DNA from: Polytrichum commune
Lineage: Eukaryota; Streptophyta; Polytrichopsida; Polytrichales; Polytrichaceae
NCBI GenBank assembly: GCA_950295325.1
Contig: OX485804.1
Span: 10,292,001 to 10,356,000, forward strand
Reading direction: 5' to 3'
DNA length: 64,000 nt
This document shows positions 1-12,007 of the stretch, piece by piece; position 1 is the first letter of the stretch, and each line of letters opens with the position of its first letter. The translations under genes and the position numbers were made by a program. The notes below the pieces were generated by a model, which made no database searches, was not told the DNA's origin, and was given only the letters and a program-made list of their open reading frames with translations.

Positions 1-521
1 GTTGTTAGGCTCTTATATTAATTACGGTAACAAGATCTTGAAACTTCGGGCTTCTTGTTCGTGGCATTTGTGTAAACTCATCTATGATGCATGAAGGGGC
101 TATAGTGAAATCAAAGTCTCCTACATGTTGATAGAGAGAGAGAGGGAATTATTGCATTTGAGTGTACCTATTCTTCATTCAACGTAGAAGCCTTGAAATA
201 GTACGAAGCCTGTTGGTTTTTCCTTTAAATGAAATCAATAGTCAGCTTGACATTGCAGTGAGTTCGAAAGACCCTGAATTGGTTTACTCGAGGTCAGTTG
301 AGATGAATTGGCAACATGGGGTCATATTATTATGTTGAATGGAACAGAGGGACACTCACATGGAATCATCCACTCTCTATCATGTTGAGGGCCTAATTCA
401 TTCATGTTATATCCACTGCACCGATCATGTGATTTTGTGTCACTTACTATTCAGAGTTACATAAATCTAATTCTTTTTATAAAAGAAAAAGAAAAGATGT
501 TAGTGTAAGTTTTCTACCAAG
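1..521. other. Intergenic, no gene seen
   Basis: AT-rich sequence with no convincing exon. A GA-rich run near 133-146 followed by a stretch containing gagtgtacctattcttcatt resembles the ends of a dispersed repeat also seen near 6600, 6815, 41650, 46690 and 60790, so an old family-F repeat end may lie here. Nothing else is recognised. Confidence 0.5.
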
Positions 522-2041
522 TACACCCTAACCTTGATAATATCACACTTGTTAATAGAACACCTTGATATTGTCACCTAAAAGTTTGAAACCGATTTCC
601 ATAGTGTAAAACTCCCTCGTTATTATCACTATCACCCTTGATAATGTCACATTTTTTTTTCAAAATTTGTAGTGTAAGTGTGATAATAACAAGTAACATG
701 GATGAAAAAAGGCCGGATGGACAACAAATTCTATGGATGACGTCGGCATCTTCACCTGCTTCCGCTTGAATCTTGGGTTCTTGAATCTTGAATCTCATGT
801 GCCGAAGAAGCAACGGTTTCTCTCGCATATCAACTTCTCGCAGCTCCGCCTGCATCGTATGCTCTCTCCTCTCGCCGCTCCACACACCGCTCTGCCCCTC
901 ATCTTCTTGCCGCTCTCCTCAACAAACTGCTGCATCCACAAGGTTTCTTCCTAAATGGTACTTTTGAAGCTTTGAGGCTTGTTGAATCAGTTCGGTGTTG
1001 AAGACCTTGTAATTGATTTCTCTGTTTCAAACTTAGACTGCTGGCATTCATTCTGTGGCATTTTCAGAGAATTGCATTGTGAGGTGGAAGTTGATCAATC
1101 GGTGGTTCCTGAGGATTTTGTGGCTGCCGTTGAAGATGGCGCACACATGGTAAGCACCTTAGTTGCATTCCTTCAGTAGCCATTTCCAATGTCGATAAAT
1201 GCCTCTTAACCTTGAAGATTTAGAGTTGGTAAAACATTTCCGAGAAGCAATTTGCTGGAGCTGCATGCTTTCGCATTAGACACACCTTCAAGATTGTAAA
1301 TTCTAAGAAGTTTCATGATACTCTTAAAAGTGAAGAATACCTACGGGTCTGGAAGATGGTGAACCCTACTGTAGAAAATTTGATTTATCTTGGTTCTGTA
1401 GACACTGACATTTGTAAGTCTGAAGCTTCTCCATCTCAGACACAGATGATATCAATGGGTTCCTCTCCGTGACTTATTTCCAAGCATATGTAGCGCTAAA
1501 AATCTATGAAGATACGTTCCTCTTTGTGTAGTACCAATGAAGCATCAGTTCATGAGGAGTAATTTAGAAACAAATATTGTAAAGGGGAGAGTTGCCACCT
1601 GGGACTTGAAGAAGCCCTACTTGTGATCCACCCCTCTACCATTCCCCTATTGTTTATGATTCAGTGCTCATTTAACCTTCCTCCCTCTCAGAAGTAGCAT
1701 TAAGAATGAGTGTTTTCCTGTATCATAATTTAACATCAACAAAACAATGTGACATTAGAAGCTTCTTTGTCTCTAGTGAGAGGTCTTTACCTGATCTCAA
1801 TGACACATTATGATGTGCTCTTGTTGTTATTCACAATTTTGAATTAGATTTTACATTCAAAAACATTGAAGTCTCGTATTTGTTATTTTTTTAAAAAAAG
1901 TAATTATATTTTGATTTTCTACATATTTTTTGATAATATCACATTATGCACAAAATGTGACATTATCAAGTATGTCACACCTTGTTTATATCACACTTTT
2001 TGGTGAAACGGAGGGTGTGACATTATCAAGGTTAGGGTGTA
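522..2041 (+). mobile_element. Non-autonomous TIR element carrying a gene fragment (Pack-TIR-like)
   Basis: The segment is bounded by 27-bp terminal inverted repeats at 522-548 and 2015-2041. Both begin tacaccctaaccttgataa and differ at one position. Subterminal copies of the same TGATAATRTCACA motif occur near 630-655 and 1930-1985. No transposase is encoded. The centre (about 720-1700) has higher complexity than the flanks and contains two ORF pieces that splice in phase, as in Pack-MULE-type gene capture. I could not find a clear target-site duplication, so the superfamily is open. The TIR structure is seen directly; the capture interpretation is inference. Confidence 0.7.
979..1472 (+). 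pseudogene. Captured gene fragment, two exons, product unknown
   Basis: Exon A is open from after a TGA at 973-975 to 1149, ending in codon ATG. It is followed by a GTAAGC donor at 1150. An intron of 95 bp ends in an AG at 1243-1244. Exon B runs 1245-1472 in the same phase and stops at TGA 1470-1472. The joined product is about 133 residues, acidic in the first half (for example VPEDFVAAVEDGAHM) and then of mixed composition (for example LRVWKMVNPTVENLIYLG). There is no in-frame ATG at the left, so the fragment probably lacks its true 5' end. I do not recognise the family. It lies wholly inside the TIR element, which suggests transduplication from a host gene. Whether it is transcribed cannot be told from sequence. 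Confidence 0.5.
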
Positions 2042-3914
2042 ACGATGTTTATCTCCTATAACACCCAAACAACCCATTTGACTTTTGTTCATAAAAAAAC
2101 AAGATGCCTACAATAGTAAATAGTTGTAGCATTGTGGAATCAATTAGTCAATGACATTGAACATCATAAATGGTGTCGACACTTTGGGATCTTTGACGCT
2201 ATGTTGGAGTTGAATGGTTTTGAAACATTGTTTAACATAGTATGAAGTAGTTCCTTGCGTTTCCACCTTTTTAGTGGGTGAACTTACAAAGAGTGCCACA
2301 ACTTCTTGGTTGTAGTAGGACCTAGGGGTCGTGTGTTATTCGACAAAGACCACTAACAACTTAAAGTCATATTCCTCGGCGCGGGGGAGACCTCAACTCT
2401 CCTTGACTTTGTTTTCCATGGCCACCAACTATCATACGATGTTTTAGGCCTTGTCATATGGTCACGGTTTCCTCCTGACAAAGAAGTAGAATCAAGCAGA
2501 GGACAATTTTTTTGCACATGGAACAATAACTCACAAACTTCCAATCGGCATTTATTGTGGCTTATAACATATTAGTTGAAACATGCTTCGAGACGACCCT
2601 AAACTACCGGGTGAGAGTGGAGAGGTACCCATCTTCAAATGGAGTGGTTGGTGGTTCAATTCTTGCTGCGGAATCTTCCCTCTACATGTTGGAGAAAAAA
2701 CTGGTTAAGTAGGTAGGAAGCCAAGAGCCCACCCACCACAAGGCAGGCAGTAAGCTCCACTCTGAATCAAGAGGATTCTTGAGCAGGGTGGGGCCAACAA
2801 GCTCAAATTCACGTCGGATTGGCCAACATCGGTTGTTTGTTTGTTTAGTTGAAACAAGCGGCTAGGGTTTGGAAATCCCGACTCGATCTTAAGAACGTAA
2901 ATCGTAGGTGACGATAAGCATGTTCAACACAAATTAACAGAACAACTAAGCCAAAGTGTCACATGTCATTTTTTATGTCATTTGGAACCTCTACACAATC
3001 CCCATATATTAGCTCGAAATTTTCAACTTTTGGGTACCAAAGTGTTGAACTTGCTTATCACTTACAATTGGTACGCCCACAAGTGAAATTGTTCTCACCT
3101 ATTTAGAGTCTTGTGCTTATTGTCTAAAGATGAATTATCACCTAGATTGAGATGAGAGACCATGCATTAGTTGACTTAGTATGGATCGATGATAAACTTA
3201 ATAAGTGTGGGTCTATATTGCACCCCGATGGTGGGTGTTGGGAAACAAAACCCTTGTGCAAGTGGGGAAGGACGATGTTTAATTGAAGATAGAAACATAC
3301 ACTTTTGGATGCACATGGCGAATGTTATGCAACAAGTAAGCATCTTACACACAATACAACATTGTGTCATAGAACGTTTGTATATTCTACAATGTAAACA
3401 GTTGCAATATATTACAAATCTCTACGGGGCTTGACTGTGAAACTAAGCACGCCTTTAGGGTTTAGGGTTTATTTAGGTATTTTGTAGTGTTTGGTTTGGT
3501 GTGGATTTAATAACGTACACCAAAAATATATGTGTTTGTTAAAAATCTTGCTTACCTTAGATTCCGTGGGATTCCAAAGTCAAGTAGTTCAATGATTTAA
3601 CAGTAATGGTCAGACATGCAACCTTCTTAATTAGAATTTGATTTCCAATGCACCCAATCATAACAAGATTGCCCAAACAAACCATTTGGTTTCTCCATGC
3701 AATCACTCAAATCATGGGAAGAGGTCAAGCGCACTTCCGTTTGTGCACATATATATGTTCAACATGTTCGCTTTTGAAAGGACTTCGTGTTCTTCGAAGT
3801 CCATACGATTTTAGTGTTGATTTCCGTTTCACGATCACGTATACATTAAAACCAACTTGAAAACGAAGCAACATCATCAATCATGCCGGTGGCAACACTT
3901 ATAATTTAGTCATT
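2042..3914. other. Intergenic, no gene seen
   Basis: Short ORFs here (all under about 85 codons) have no recognisable domain and no splice partners that I could join. The composition looks like decayed repeat DNA. A telomere-like tagggtttagggttta occurs near 3456, but it is only about two units long. Confidence 0.4.
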
Positions 3915-3917
3915 TCC

Positions 3918-3954
3918 TTTTCTTCTTCTTCTTCTTCTTCTTCTCCTCCTCCTC
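3918..3954 (+). repeat. (CTT)n/(CCT)n microsatellite
   Basis: A pyrimidine-only run of CTT units passes into three CCT units and ends at cctcgg. It is a simple sequence repeat with no associated gene. Confidence 0.9.
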
Positions 3955-4352
3955 GGTGGCCTCTCCGTTTGTGTCATTCATTCATTCATTCCTCATGAAC
4001 AAATTATTCATGTTGAGTGAGGCACAAAGGACTAGTGGGTCACATGTTGCCATGGGGCATGTCACATGTCGCCCTCGGATGTGACCTAAACCTCGCCGTG
4101 CCCACATGGTTGAGTTGTCAAACATGAAACACACCAAACGCTCTTTGCCTTTTAAAATGAAATAAAAAGAAAAGAAATAATTAGTTAATTCAAGTGATTG
4201 AGAACCATAGCAACATGCCACCAATGGAGTGAGGTGGCATCATTGTGATGTCCCACAAACTCCAAGTTCTAAGTCACATCGGCTCCAAAGGATACACCAC
4301 ATTTTATGTTTTTTTTTTCCTACACCCAACACTCATTTGTTATAAGCTACAA

Positions 4353-4817
4353 GGGCCACTTCACACACGAGACTGAGAGCCCGTGACCATTACTTTTCAA
4401 GCACTCTTATTCGTGGAAAAGGCAGAGCCGGTCCAAGTTCGCTTCACACTACGCTTGAGGGATCAACGGAGTATGTGAATGCGAGATGGGTGCAAAGTCT
4501 CCTTGGATTCCTACATGGCATCGCATGGATCGTGTTTCATGGTCACTTGGACTATTTTCAAAAACCACTTCTTGGAGGTAGTAGGCCTAATACAAAATTG
4601 GGAGATCATGGCACTCCGAACACTCGTAACCGTTGATTTATTCTATTTTATTGTGTGCGAGGACCCACATGAATAGACATTCATTGAAATAATATTTGGT
4701 TGAGGGCTTGGTCACATATGACTTTACACTACACTTCCGGGTCCGTGACCACACTACATGATTTTGGAGGTGTGTTGAGACGGCCTTAGGACACTTTCTT
4801 CTGGGCTCTCACAATTC
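4353..4817 (-). mobile_element. MITE family E, truncated copy
   Basis: The segment starts with GGGCCACTTCACACACGAGA and matches the family-E element at 60828-61330 in the opposite orientation. Shared blocks include the gagagcccgtgacc terminal region, ttcacactacgcttgaggga, and the tail ggacactttcttctgggctc. The far end stops short of the second terminal repeat at about 4817. No coding capacity is seen. Confidence 0.7.
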
Positions 4818-4937
4818 CATCTTTGGTATTCCTTTACTAATATGAGGTTTATTCTATGATATCCACTTACATAACCAGTTATTTCTCAAACTCAACCAGT
4901 TCATTGTTGGCAATCCATCTCAAAAAACCTTGAGTAC

Positions 4938-5336
4938 ACTACACTAAATGTTATGTTTAGTGCCACTATTTCTATTCCTCTTGCTTGATACTAACTGTGA
5001 ACCGCCCGTGTAGTGTCACCAACACTAAATGTAAATGTAACATTATTTGTCATTTCTTGCAAACAAATTGGGCATTATAGATTTACAATGTTGCATTTAC
5101 TGTCACTTACTAAGTGATTTTTCATTCAAATTTTAATCATCCTTGTCAATATCTCATTTTTAAAATTGTTAGGATGGAAAGGTATACTAAACCTTGTCTC
5201 AACAATTGGCATTTGAATGAACTAAAAGTGAGTTGGGATAACATTACTTGAAACATGTTCATAAAAAGTGTCACTAAAAATGTTACTAGAGTGACATAAA
5301 ATACTATATGACACTAAATACAATATTTAGTGTAGT
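4938..5336 (+). mobile_element. MITE family B, full-length copy
   Basis: The ends are inverted: the left reads ACTACACTAAATGTTATGTT and the right ends ATATTTAGTGTAGT. Each end is itself a near-palindrome of the form CACTAAATRTNATATTTAGTG. The interior matches the split copy at 28130-28432 plus 36943-37027 (shared accaacac, cattatttgtcatt and atagatttaca blocks). About 400 bp with no ORF. The class is uncertain; CACTA-like ends are suggestive only. Confidence 0.75.
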
Positions 5337-5521
5337 TCAAGGTCTTTCAAGCAGAATTTGGTGTCAAAATCAATTTTATAAAGTAACCTCCAGGATACAT
5401 GTTGTTTTATGTTTTGTGTTTTGTGTTTTTTTTTTCCCTGGGTGAATGACAAATGCAATTGTATCCTATAAGTCCCTCTCTCTCCACATCAAGAAGCCCA
5501 CATTTTCTATCCTTCTATTAA
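5337..5521. other. Spacer between MITEs
   Basis: AT-rich spacer with a short T tract near 5428. No gene is seen. Confidence 0.4.
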
Positions 5522-5966
5522 GGGGCGGTTTACACTATGGACCATGAAGTCGTCCCACGTAAGAGGCCTATTTTGCGTGGGATGACTTCATGGGACGACT
5601 TCCATGGTCCGAGTTACTAAAATATTAGTTTTCATGGTTCATGGGCCCTTCACTAGGTGTAAACCGAATGTGGACCATGAAGAATGACCATGCACCAAAA
5701 AGGCTTAAAACGGCATTTTTCTGACATGGGCCCTTGCTCTTTTTCCCGGACCACCTCTTTTGCTTGTCCCAACGGAAAACCCGTTGGACCATGGCAGTGG
5801 ATAGAGTAGGCTTAAAAAATAATATTTTGTGGACCTCAACCTCCATGGTCACTCTGCCATTTTTTCCTTGGTGTAAACCCAAGTCGTCCCGGGACGACTT
5901 CAACATCCAATCACATCGCTTAGATGGCCGTGGGACGACTTCATGGTCCATAGTGTAAACCGCTCC
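5522..5966 (+). mobile_element. MITE family A (PIF/Harbinger-like), full-length copy
   Basis: This 445-bp element has long inverted ends starting GGGGCGGTTTACACTATGGA at the left, with GGAGCGGTTTACACTATGGA as the reverse complement of the right end. The inverted match extends nearly 40 bp through ccatgaagtcgtcccacg. It is flanked by TAA on both sides (5519-5521 and 5967-5969), the 3-bp target expected of PIF/Harbinger (Tourist) elements. The interior contains an ORF-free foldback. A second copy hosts the LINE at 28433-36939 and a degenerate copy lies at about 10320-10867. Confidence 0.85.
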
Positions 5967-6592
5967 TAAGTAAATTGAATCCCAATGTAATGACCCAAGG
6001 TAGAAGGTGCTAAAACCAACACCCACCCAAAACCAACAACATGAATGTTCACATTGATTATGAGAATGTTCATCGTGTGAACATCATGCCCCCCCCCCCT
6101 CGACAATTTTGAGTGACGACACAATTTTCATTAATAAAACTTGTATTTATTTCAATGTTTTGGGGAGAAATCAAATAAAAACTTGTAGCACACGTGATTT
6201 TTTTATTTTTTTATTTTTATCTACCTAGCAATAATTTGTTTGGTTCATACGGCTATCACATATATGCCAAATACCTTAACCTTTTGGGTTTAAGTGTTGC
6301 TACCTTAGGTCAAAGGAATGGTATGATGAAGCCACTTGTGCCAACAAGAGATGCGGAAGGCCACAATCATCATTAACAAAAGTGTGTGTGGGAGAACCCA
6401 AATTTGAAGAGAGGGAAACCAACTACACTCACACACCCCAAAAAGAAGGAAAAAAAAGAAAAAAAAGAAAAAAAGGAGGAAAAAGTGTGAGCTTATAGCC
6501 TCATCATTTTTACAATGAGCGGTCATAGGCCATGATGGTGTCAACGTTTCCATTGTACTCAACTTAAACTTACCACACGAACAACTAGGCAA
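5967..6592. other. Intergenic, simple repeats only
   Basis: A C run near 6091-6100, T-rich tracts near 6200-6220 and an A/G-only tract near 6447-6485 are present. No gene is seen. Confidence 0.5.
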
Positions 6593-6593
6593 C

Positions 6594-6850
6594 GGAGAGA
6601 GAGAGAGGGGTAATTATTGAATTCGGATGTACCCTCATCCATCCACCATACAAACTCATCCATCTATAGGTCCGTGGTCAATTCATCTCAATTGACTTGG
6701 TCTACAATAATCCGGGGGGTCTTTAATGCCACTTCCGGTGTCAAATATAATAAAAAGTAAAAATAATAACCCCCGGGGGTGGATGGTATTTTAAGGCTTT
6801 CACGTTGAATGAATGAGAGGTACACTCGTATGTAGTAAATTCTCTTTCCA
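6594..6850. mobile_element. Possible TIR repeat, family F
   Basis: The left end is GA-rich and followed by ggggtaattattgaattcgg and gatgtaccctcatccatcc. The right end holds gaatgagaggtacactcgta, giving a rough inverted arrangement. Similar ends occur at 41650-41710, 46676-46720 and 60783-60815. A member near 41650 shows the left half only. This is probably a MITE family, but the boundaries are approximate. Confidence 0.45.
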
Positions 6851-7300
6851 TGGGCAATCCAGATTGCTTCACTTGGTCCTTTTACGGGCACTTCCAACTC
6901 CACATACATTTTGGACTGCTGGAGTGGTTTGGGAATGAACTTATATTTAAGCTATCTACAAGATTGTCAGATAACGGAGATTGTCATTTCAAGTTCGAAG
7001 TGGGAGTTGAGTTCTACAAATTATAAGAGGTGAAATTGAGGGAGCTTTTTTTTCTTCCCTCCCACAAGAAATAAAAATAAAAGTGGTTTATATTGATCTT
7101 GGAACCATGTCTATGTTATGAGCACGTAATTTGGTCTGCTTGTAACACATGTCTAAGCAACAAACAACCTCAAGATAAAGCCTTGCCATATGCCACTCAA
7201 ATACATGTGTCCATTTAGGGAGAGTGGTGACATGGTCCATGATTGAAGGTGACATTGCCAAATTCATCATGGTTAAGTCACAATTTATGAACATTTAAAT
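6851..7300. other. Intergenic, no gene seen
   Basis: No ORF with recognisable content and no repeat that I could match elsewhere in the window. Confidence 0.4.
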
Positions 7301-7836
7301 AATTTATGGCTTGTAGTGTCACATGCATAATAGTGTCCCTTACCCTAATTTGAGGCGTATGCTAGGTTGCCTTAACGATCAACAACTTCACCGTCAGTGT
7401 CACCTCATGACATTTGGTGTTCAAGTGCGCTTACTAACACCTTGGCATGAGTATGTTTAATAGTATTATGAGGTGTATGCATATGTTACACAATGGTCGA
7501 CAAGTTGACTAAAGTGTACACAAATGACACTTGACATTAGTATACTCAAGAATATCTTCCGCTTGTATATTAGAATGTAAACACTTGAAAATTAGTATGC
7601 TCAATAATATCTTTCCCTTGCATACTAAAATGCAATGTAGCACCTCGAGCATCCCAACGTGCTACGTTGAATGTCATAATGTAGAACAATTTTCACTTTA
7701 ACATTATTTAAAACAACTTATGCGGACAAACAATATCATGTTGGCAATTAGTGGACGGGACACTTTGAGACCTCTAAGCATCTAGTTTAGGCCCTTTGCA
7801 AAAGTGCATGTGACACTAAATACCATAAACGATGTA
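7301..7836 (-). mobile_element. MITE family D, full-length copy
   Basis: Inverted ends are built on TTTATGG...AGTGTCACATGC. The left holds gtagtgtcacatgcataata and the right holds catgtgacactaaatacca. The interior shares long blocks with copies at 17055-17589, 19250-19792 and 25390-25864, including cactttgagacctctaagca and tagtttaggccctttgc. About 535 bp with no transposase. Ends beginning CACTACA in the best copy suggest a CACTA-like origin, but no 3-bp target duplication is evident. Confidence 0.8.
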
Positions 7837-8011
7837 CTTAAGAACTTTGGTTTGGGAGTTTGTTTGTTGGATTATCTTAGAAGTATGTGGATTAGTAGGT
7901 GAGACCAAGGTTTGAGTGCAGCAGTGGTCCAATTTGAAACCCTGAGAGGCCTCGTTGTAAGCTACACTAAAAAGGATCTTTAGTGTCTGATACACCAAAT
8001 ACAAACGCATA

Positions 8012-8299
8012 CACTAAATGTCAATAACCCTATGAAAGTAAGTAACATTAAATGTAAACTCAAACACTAAATATCAACTATGGTAATATGTGGAAGTTAC
8101 ATGTTTCAATTTAGTGTTGGTAAGGCTTTGAAAGGAATAATATCAACGATAAAAGAAGAAGGGAGGTAGCAGTAGGGAAGGTAGCGGCACATTACTATCT
8201 AACACCAGTTGTCAAGGAATTGAAAATTAGTGTTGAGCAAGGTGAGGTGATAACAACATTAAATATAATCAAACACTAAATATCCTTGTTAGTGTAGTG
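8012..8299 (+). mobile_element. MITE family C copy
   Basis: Shares ordered blocks with 40421-40644: atggtaatatgtggaagtta, a gggaggtagcagtagg-type block, attagtgttgagcaaggt, and the terminal caaacactaaatatc...tagtgtagtg. No coding capacity. The right-terminal motif is related to the family-B palindrome. Confidence 0.7.
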
Positions 8300-8629
8300 T
8301 ATGGAAGTGCTAACTTCTACCTCAATTGGACCAATTGAGCTAAGGCCCACATGCATAACATTTGTGAGGCTCCTTGTTAGACCATCTTATACGAGGAATG
8401 AGAAGCCATTCCTTCAAGAATAATGGGCCAGTTTCCATATGCATGTGGGTTGGAACTTAGTGTACATGGAATTATGTTGACCCTAAGTATGTTAGCTTGT
8501 ATGAGTTTGAGGTTATGGTCGAGGTGAAGCGTCCCTTTGTCATGCTCAAACAAGGCGGTTGGCACTATCTTTCTTTTGGTTTGCCTATAAGATAGATGAG
8601 TCTTAAGTGGCTCGTTTTCTTAATTGGAA

Positions 8630-9060
8630 CCCCTATATTTGATTGGTATGTGGTTATGTGAGAAACAGAGAGAAAACTTCATGAAGACATGTGTTTAAGA
8701 GAGATTAGACCATGTCTTCAAATATTAATAACAACTCTACACTCAACAGTGAACACAATTGAGAGGACCTGTGCAGCTAGTTAAGAAATCAACAAACACA
8801 CATTTCCAACAACCGTAATCCAATCACAAGAGGTATGGTTTTCAATACGATTTTTGCAAATGTTTCATCGTAGATTTGGTAATCAACACGAGTTTATTGG
8901 GTGTGAATCCAATCAGTAGAAGTTGGAGCACATGAAAAAACAAACCGTATAACACCCACATACCAAGGTGAAGAATCAAGATGAAGTATCGAGGCCATTT
9001 TGCAACATTAAGGCCAACATGCCAGCGCAACAAGAACAATGCACCAGTTTGATATGCTAA
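8630..9060. repeat. Dispersed repeat (families H plus an 8.7/13.3 kb pair)
   Basis: Positions about 8640-8735 resemble family H (tggtatgtggttatgtg, then acatgtgtttaagagagatt). Positions 8735-8900 align with 13290-13460 through caattgagaggacctgt/caattgaaaacaccta, cttccaacaaccgtaat/cttccaataaccataat and the following tttgctaatg/tttgcaaatg block. This is decayed repeat DNA without a recognised gene. Confidence 0.5.
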
Positions 9061-10319
9061 CCTGAAACATGATAGCTTACTTAGAATGCATGTTTAGGCA
9101 GAAGTGGTTTGAATTCTTTGGTGAATCGTTTCAAGACCTGCGATAGATGAGAGGTCATGTGACAACAAGGAGGGAAACGTAGATTGAGCACATTCATTCC
9201 CTAGGGTTTGCGGATATGAGATAGGGGGTGACTTATGTAGGGTGACATTACGGAGGTTAGGTGTACTAACCTTAACCTAAATACCTTAACGCCTACCCTT
9301 TTTTATTTATATCGTGAGGTGTTGTTATGCTCTTTCAAAAATGACGGCTCAATTGTTAAGCCGGTAAATGAAGATGTTACATCCGAGTCCACCCTTATCA
9401 TGTGAGCACTCCAGACCTTGTCAGAGAATAGGCAAATGGATGAATATCGTCCAACGATGAATGATAAAGTGGACCTTACTCCAAGGTGGATGAACTGAAG
9501 AGGATGAAGGCCATGTGCCTGCATATTACGTCGCTGCCCACTGCATGGATGAGATTGGTGACGGATGAATGAATAATCATACGCCCGGACTAGAGAGCAT
9601 GTAAGGGTAGACTGATGACGTAGGAGGATGAAACCTTGTGATGAAGGTGCTGGATGAATGTGCTAACTGGCAAAGGTAGAGTCATGGGATCGATGATAAG
9701 TTAGTTGCGGATGAATGGTATGGATGATAACTTCGTTCGATTGATGACTCTGTGTCATCCTGGTTATAATTATGGCCAGTGTACATTTGGAATGATCTTG
9801 GTAGATGAACGGTCATTCATATGCAAAGCCTAGTAAAGGCTATTTTGGATGAAATGTGCTATATAAGTTGTATAAGAACAAGTAGCGTGTCGTGCATACC
9901 ATTATTGAGCGATGTAGGCCTTTAGGATATAACAATGAGATGTTAGGAGTTTTGTTTGAATATGAGTCTCATGGCGTACTTTTTGAGCATCTCATTGTTA
10001 TAGTCTAAGGCTTCATAGAACGAGAGTTGAACATTGAGTAATGTTATGTGCAGTGAGATGATGTCACACAACAATGTCGATAAGACAAAGTAATGATATA
10101 ATCTTAACTGTAGGCTCTTTGAAGGCACTAAGACAAATATGACACTTAACTTGTAACATACATGGTCCATGAATAAGTCTCCACTTGGATGAATGTCATT
10201 GATCACGATATATGATGGATGATACGTATGCCATTGTGTGTTGGAAAGAGGAAGATTGTTGCATACAAGCGTGCTTCTCATCTATGTATGTGTGCACACA
10301 CCACTAGTCAAGAGTTATT
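9061..10319. other. Intergenic, no gene seen
   Basis: Rich in scattered GGATGAATG/GATGATAA words but without a fixed period. Scattered short ORFs lack recognisable domains. A short perfect foldback ggttag-gtgta-ctaacc lies at about 9254-9270. Nothing functional can be named. Confidence 0.4.
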
Positions 10320-10867
10320 TACATCATGGGTCATGACGTTGTCCATGTTAGAGGGCATTTTTTCATGGTCACACTTCATGGTAACACTTCCATGGTTTGA
10401 TTTTTAAAGAATGCATTCCTAAAGCCTTTGGGCCCCTTACTAGGTGTAAACCGAATGTGGACCAAGAGAAGTGACCATGCACCAAAAAGTGCATGTACTG
10501 AATTTTTAAATATATGTCCAAAAAGTGCAATTTTGGGAAATTTCTTCAAGATTGACCTTCTTCCCTTCTTTCCTCCTAAATATGAAAACATGCTTGGAAG
10601 AAAAAAAGGCATATCTCTGTCATAGTCCCCTGACACTTGCAACAAGAGAACCTCTTTTGCCTCTCCCACTGCAAAACCCGTTGGATCATGACAAAGAATA
10701 ATATAGGCATGAAAAACAAGCCTTTTGGGGACCTTGATTCCGTGTTCACTCTTCCATTTTTTTTCCTTGATGTAAACCAAAGTGGTCTTGGAACAAGTTC
10801 AATGACCAATCACATATTTTAGAGGAGCAAGGGGTGACTTCACGGTCCATTATGTAAACATCCCCTT
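10320..10867 (+). mobile_element. MITE family A, degenerate copy
   Basis: Shared with the 5522-5966 copy are accgaatgtggacca, tgaccatgcaccaaaaa, gcaaaacccgttggatcatg and the right end ggtccattatgtaaacatcc, followed by TTA. The left inverted end is heavily mutated (tcatgggtcatgac). It is longer than the type copy because of a small insertion around 10480-10640. Confidence 0.7.
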
Positions 10868-11129
10868 AGTCTCGTGACGTTTGTACAATATCAATTGGTC
10901 CCGCAACATATGAGGGACTTGTTTTCAATGAGCTTTTTGTCCACAATGTGTTGAGGTGTGTTGTTTATGTGTGACTTTGCTATGTTTTAGTGGTGGTTGG
11001 TACTCGAGTTGCAGTGACACACAATCGCTATTTACACGACATGATGCTTTCACCTAGAAGCCACAAAGCCCAAGTTGTTACGAGGATGTTTCTTTTTCTT
11101 TTCTTTTCAATAATGCTTTTGATATGAGT

Positions 11130-11350
11130 GCACTAAATATTGTGTTTAATGACACTCACTCCATGGAATTACACAATGTTATATATTTGGACTATTAGAG
11201 TTTTTTGTTTTACCAAGTAATGATATTAATGTTCTATAATGTCCAAACAACCTATTTCACCTTTGTTGAAAAAATACGAGATACATGGTAAATAGTTATA
11301 ACATCGCATAATTTCAGATAGTGAGTGACACTATATACAATATTTAGTGC
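11130..11350 (+). mobile_element. MITE family B-related short element
   Basis: The left end cactaaatattgtgtttaat and the right end atacaatatttagtgc give the palindromic terminal signature of family B. Only about 220 bp separate them. The interior is too diverged to align confidently with the 4938 copy. Confidence 0.6.
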
Positions 11351-12007
11351 AATTTATTTCCATGTGTGACAATGTAGGCTCCCAAACAATGTGGTAATGA
11401 CATGTTACGAATTGTTCATATAACATAATTTTATGTTGATATAAAGACATGTGTGTGGTATTTGCAAATACATAGACAATATTTTAAAATGAATTGAAAC
11501 AATGCTAGACTTATGAACTACTAGAAGAGCCAAATAAATATGGATGGATAAACCTCGTCTAGGAATAAGGTAAAATTTAGGGCTTGATGGATGATAAACA
11601 TAAGGGGGATTAATAAAACATGAAATCAACTAACACAATGAATGCCATCCATTCCAAGATGTGTGGTCAACATTAGATCACGACAACTTGTTTTTTTTTC
11701 AACTACGCGGTGGTTTTTGCTATGCACCTTCCCCTATGAGCTAAATAATCAAAAGGCCATTTCAAAAAATGTTTATGTTGGGTAGCCTGAAAGCTTGATG
11801 CCAATTGATCTTGATAGCATGCCGGCCTATGCAAGGGGGGAGGTGGCCACCATTTGACGCCATCATGGCCATTGATGGAGCCAGGGATCCTATGATGAGG
11901 GCATATGGAAGCCCATCCCCTCCCCCTTAACCTTAGCTGGAGCCAATAATTTGCCCTCTTCCCAACTAGGGTAGCCGTTCATGGCCTCCTAGGCCCATGA
12001 CCCCCTA
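11351..12007. other. Intergenic, no gene seen
   Basis: No recognisable coding or repeat content apart from a T run near 11692. Confidence 0.4.

Noticed and set aside
3455-3472. Telomere-like TTTAGGG units
   Set aside because: Only about two units are present, too few to be an interstitial telomere array.
5625-6026. 133-codon minus-strand frame
   Set aside because: It lies across the family-A MITE at 5522-5966. Repeated related frames in other copies reflect the MITE sequence, not a gene.
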